Assembly: GCA_028679035.1 (NCBI GenBank)
Contig: JAJRCL010000031.1
Coordinates: 1 to 6,742 of the forward strand
Source of the DNA: Methanomicrobiales archaeon
GTDB taxonomy: Archaea > Halobacteriota > Methanomicrobia > Methanomicrobiales > JACTUA01
Direction: 5' to 3'
DNA length: 6,742 bases
Each line of letters starts with the position of its first letter. The first letter of the stretch is position 1. A model generated the notes under the pieces. The model was not told where the DNA came from, did not search any database, and saw only the letters and a program-made list of their open reading frames with translations. This document shows, in pieces, positions 5,405 through 6,742 of this stretch. Both the position numbers and the translations under genes were made by a program.

Positions 5405-5735
5405 CACGAATCATGACCTGGCGATACTGGGACCAGGTAAGAAAATCCTGTATGATCGAAGAACAACTTCATTTCGCAGTTCTCATGTGCATTTTGTAAA
5501 CCAGTTTTAAAAGTGTCTGCCTTTCCGCTTGGCACATTGATTTTCTGCGAATGAAATAATAATTCCTTGAATACACATTTTTATATATTTAAATGTGTTT
5601 AAAATAAAAAATTAAAATTAAATTATTTTTTTGAAAATTAATTAAAAATTATATATGTAAATTTAAAATAACAATTAATTTATAAGTTAAACAAATAAAT
5701 AAAACTTAAATACTTAAAAAATATTTAAATCTTTT
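5405..5735. other. AT-rich intergenic region without a convincing gene
   Basis: About 330 bp between the methyltransferase and transglutaminase-like genes. The first 150 bp have ordinary composition and hold only a 28-codon frame (5413-5499) without support. From 5581 to 5730, 141 of 150 bases are A or T (94%), against GC-rich genes on both sides. Several TATA-like words occur; TTATATATTT (5581-5590) and AATATTTAAAT (5719-5729) are the clearest. This probably includes the promoter of the downstream gene. I see no tRNA, CRISPR or transposon end in it. Confidence 0.7.
5573..5598. repeat. Perfect 8-bp inverted repeat around a TATA-like core
   Basis: ACACATTT (5573-5580) and AAATGTGT (5591-5598) are exact reverse complements, separated by TTATATATTT. 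The centre-symmetric layout resembles a regulator site laid over a promoter, or a small AT-rich cruciform. It lies about 150 bp upstream of the next gene, far for a simple archaeal operator, so its target transcript is unclear. Chance is a real possibility in DNA this AT-rich, although the arms carry CACA/TGTG. Confidence 0.45.
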
Positions 5736-5739
5736 GGAG
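5736..5739 (+). promoter_or_regulatory. Ribosome-binding site of the transglutaminase-like gene
   Basis: GGAG lies 11 nt before ATG 5751. An in-frame TAA directly precedes that ATG (5748-5750), so it is the most upstream start possible in this frame. Confidence 0.5.
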
Positions 5740-5750
5740 TACCAATATAA

Positions 5751-6742
5751 ATGCGAAGAGCGGATTTTTTTCCATTCCGCCGAATATTGCGGACAATTCA
5801 CACCGTAGTACGGACATATTTCAGGTCATCGTACTGGCGGAATGATCCTTTCGTCGTCCCTTCCCATATTTCGAAGGCAGGTACCGGTCACTTTTCCTGG
5901 AGAACTGCAGTTTTCAGCAGTGTAGTCGTTATCGTTCTCATCCTCCCGGCATTCTTCATGCCTTCGTTCATCGCTCCCCGGTCCGATTCGCTCCAACCGG
6001 CGAGTGCCTTCGTCCCTTCCGCAGAGCACAATCCGTCCCTCCAGGCAGACATAATACCGGTTCCGACCCCCGGAGTCATACGCAGCGAACCGGATTCATC
6101 GGATGCAGCAGCGGCGGTAATCGTCAGGCTCGATCCCGACAAAGAGAACATCCCGCAGACTCCGTACAACACCGGCCCTGCGAACCGCTCATTTTCCTAT
6201 TTCCTGCGCGGTACGCACAGCGAGGCCCGGTTTGCCCTCTACAACGGCGTGTATGAAGAGCTTGAAAATCGTTTCATTCGCTTCGATGGCAATTATACCC
6301 GATACTATCACGCTTTCCTCGATGATCCCCTTGAGGAAACGGCAATGGACCGGATCATTGCAGAAATCCAGTCCTCCGCGCAGGATCCTGATGACCAGCT
6401 CCGGTGTGCGGTCAGTCTGGTCCAGAATATTCCCTATGGCACAGGCCCGGCAGAACCTCCGCACCGGTATCACAATGCGCAATACCCGTACGAAACTCTC
6501 TACGAAAACTCTGGCGTGTGCGAGGATAAGTCCCTCCTGCTGGCATCCATCCTGCGTCGTCTTGGGTTTGGCGTGGTGCTCTTCAAATTCGATGCAGAAA
6601 ATCACATGGCTGTCGGCGTGCGGTGCGCCGATGCATATGATTTCCGCGATTCCGGGTATGCTTTCATCGAAACGACGATACCCAGCATTATCACCGATGA
6701 CCAGGGGAACTACGCCTCATTCGGTTCACTGAGTTCCATGCC
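5751..6742 (+). CDS. Membrane-anchored transglutaminase-like protein, 5' part of gene (3' end outside window)
   Basis: The frame is open from ATG 5751 to the right edge with no stop, giving at least 330 residues. Residues 1-50 are basic and probably cytoplasmic. A single hydrophobic helix (about 53-73, VFSSVVVIVLILPAFFM) should anchor the protein, leaving the rest outside the membrane. A Pro/Ser-rich linker (about 74-145) precedes a folded region. The transglutaminase-like core is visible as CAVSLVQNIPYG (219-230), then SGVCEDKSLLLASILRRLGF (254-273) with candidate nucleophile C257, then ENHMAVGV (283-290) with candidate H285. The third triad residue, usually Asp in a W/Y-x-E-x-D/T-like segment, would be near FIETTIP (305-311), where Thr or Glu stands in place of Asp. 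Such archaeal proteins are usually called transglutaminase-like or cysteine-protease-like; the substrate is unknown. Frames inside it on either strand are shadows. Confidence 0.82.
   Translation, partial: MRRADFFPFRRILRTIHTVVRTYFRSSYWRNDPFVVPSHISKAGTGHFSWRTAVFSSVVVIVLILPAFFMPSFIAPRSDSLQPASAFVPSAEHNPSLQADIIPVPTPGVIRSEPDSSDAAAAVIVRLDPDKENIPQTPYNTGPANRSFSYFLRGTHSEARFALYNGVYEELENRFIRFDGNYTRYYHAFLDDPLEETAMDRIIAEIQSSAQDPDDQLRCAVSLVQNIPYGTGPAEPPHRYHNAQYPYETLYENSGVCEDKSLLLASILRRLGFGVVLFKFDAENHMAVGVRCADAYDFRDSGYAFIETTIPSIITDDQGNYASFGSLSSM

Noticed and set aside
5416..5438. Stem ACCTGG / CCAGGT as an intrinsic terminator
   Set aside because: Only 6 bp with an 11-nt loop, and the T-run comes before it rather than after it.
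5413..5499. A 28-codon frame (MTWRYWDQV...) after the methyltransferase
   Set aside because: Too short, no ribosome-binding site, no recognisable motif.
6189..6605. A 138-codon minus-strand frame, and a 166-codon plus-strand frame at 6232-6732
   Set aside because: Both are shadows of the transglutaminase-like gene, which has recognisable catalytic motifs in its own frame.
1..6742. CRISPR arrays, tRNA/rRNA genes, transposases or terminal repeats of mobile elements
   Set aside because: None were seen on reading both strands: no regularly spaced repeats, no cloverleaf-like segments, and no transposase or integrase motifs.

Overview
The window is archaeal, most likely from a methanogen of the Methanomicrobiales such as a Methanoregula or Methanosphaerula relative. 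That placement is an inference. It rests on GC-rich genes with GTG and TTG starts beside very AT-rich intergenic DNA, TATA-box promoters, a multi-PAS sensor protein, and a mercury-methylation gene pair of the kind known from several Methanomicrobiales. No rRNA or tRNA is present to settle it.

Left part: the 3' end of a multi-PAS sensor gene (+) enters from the left edge. It meets a convergent pair of minus-strand genes, an ArsR-family repressor (1513-1893) followed by an EVE-domain (UPF0310) protein (1021-1458).

Centre: an 81-bp divergent promoter region (1894-1974) separates arsR from a four-gene plus-strand cluster: hgcA (corrinoid membrane protein with the NVWCAAGK cap-helix motif), hgcB (2[4Fe-4S] ferredoxin), an Acr3-type arsenite efflux pump, and a beta-class DNA methyltransferase. 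The genes abut or overlap, so one transcript is likely. HgcA and HgcB together are the known determinant of mercury methylation: HgcB reduces the HgcA corrinoid, and HgcA transfers a methyl group to Hg(II). Two 20-bp inverted-repeat boxes of the same design, ATTTCA-N8-TGAAAT, flank a near-palindromic TATA element. Each lies where one of the two divergent transcripts should start. The simplest reading is that the ArsR protein represses both itself and the hgcAB-acr3 operon, releasing it when a thiophilic metal or metalloid such as arsenite is bound. This joined arsenic/mercury module is the main point of interest.

Right part: after an oligo-T stretch there are about 350 bp without a convincing gene. 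The 150 bp at 5581-5730 are 94% A+T, and a perfect 8-bp inverted repeat brackets a TATA-like core at 5573-5598. A gene for a membrane-anchored transglutaminase-like protein then starts at 5751 and runs off the right edge. It has no stop codon in the window, so a search for complete ORFs would miss it.
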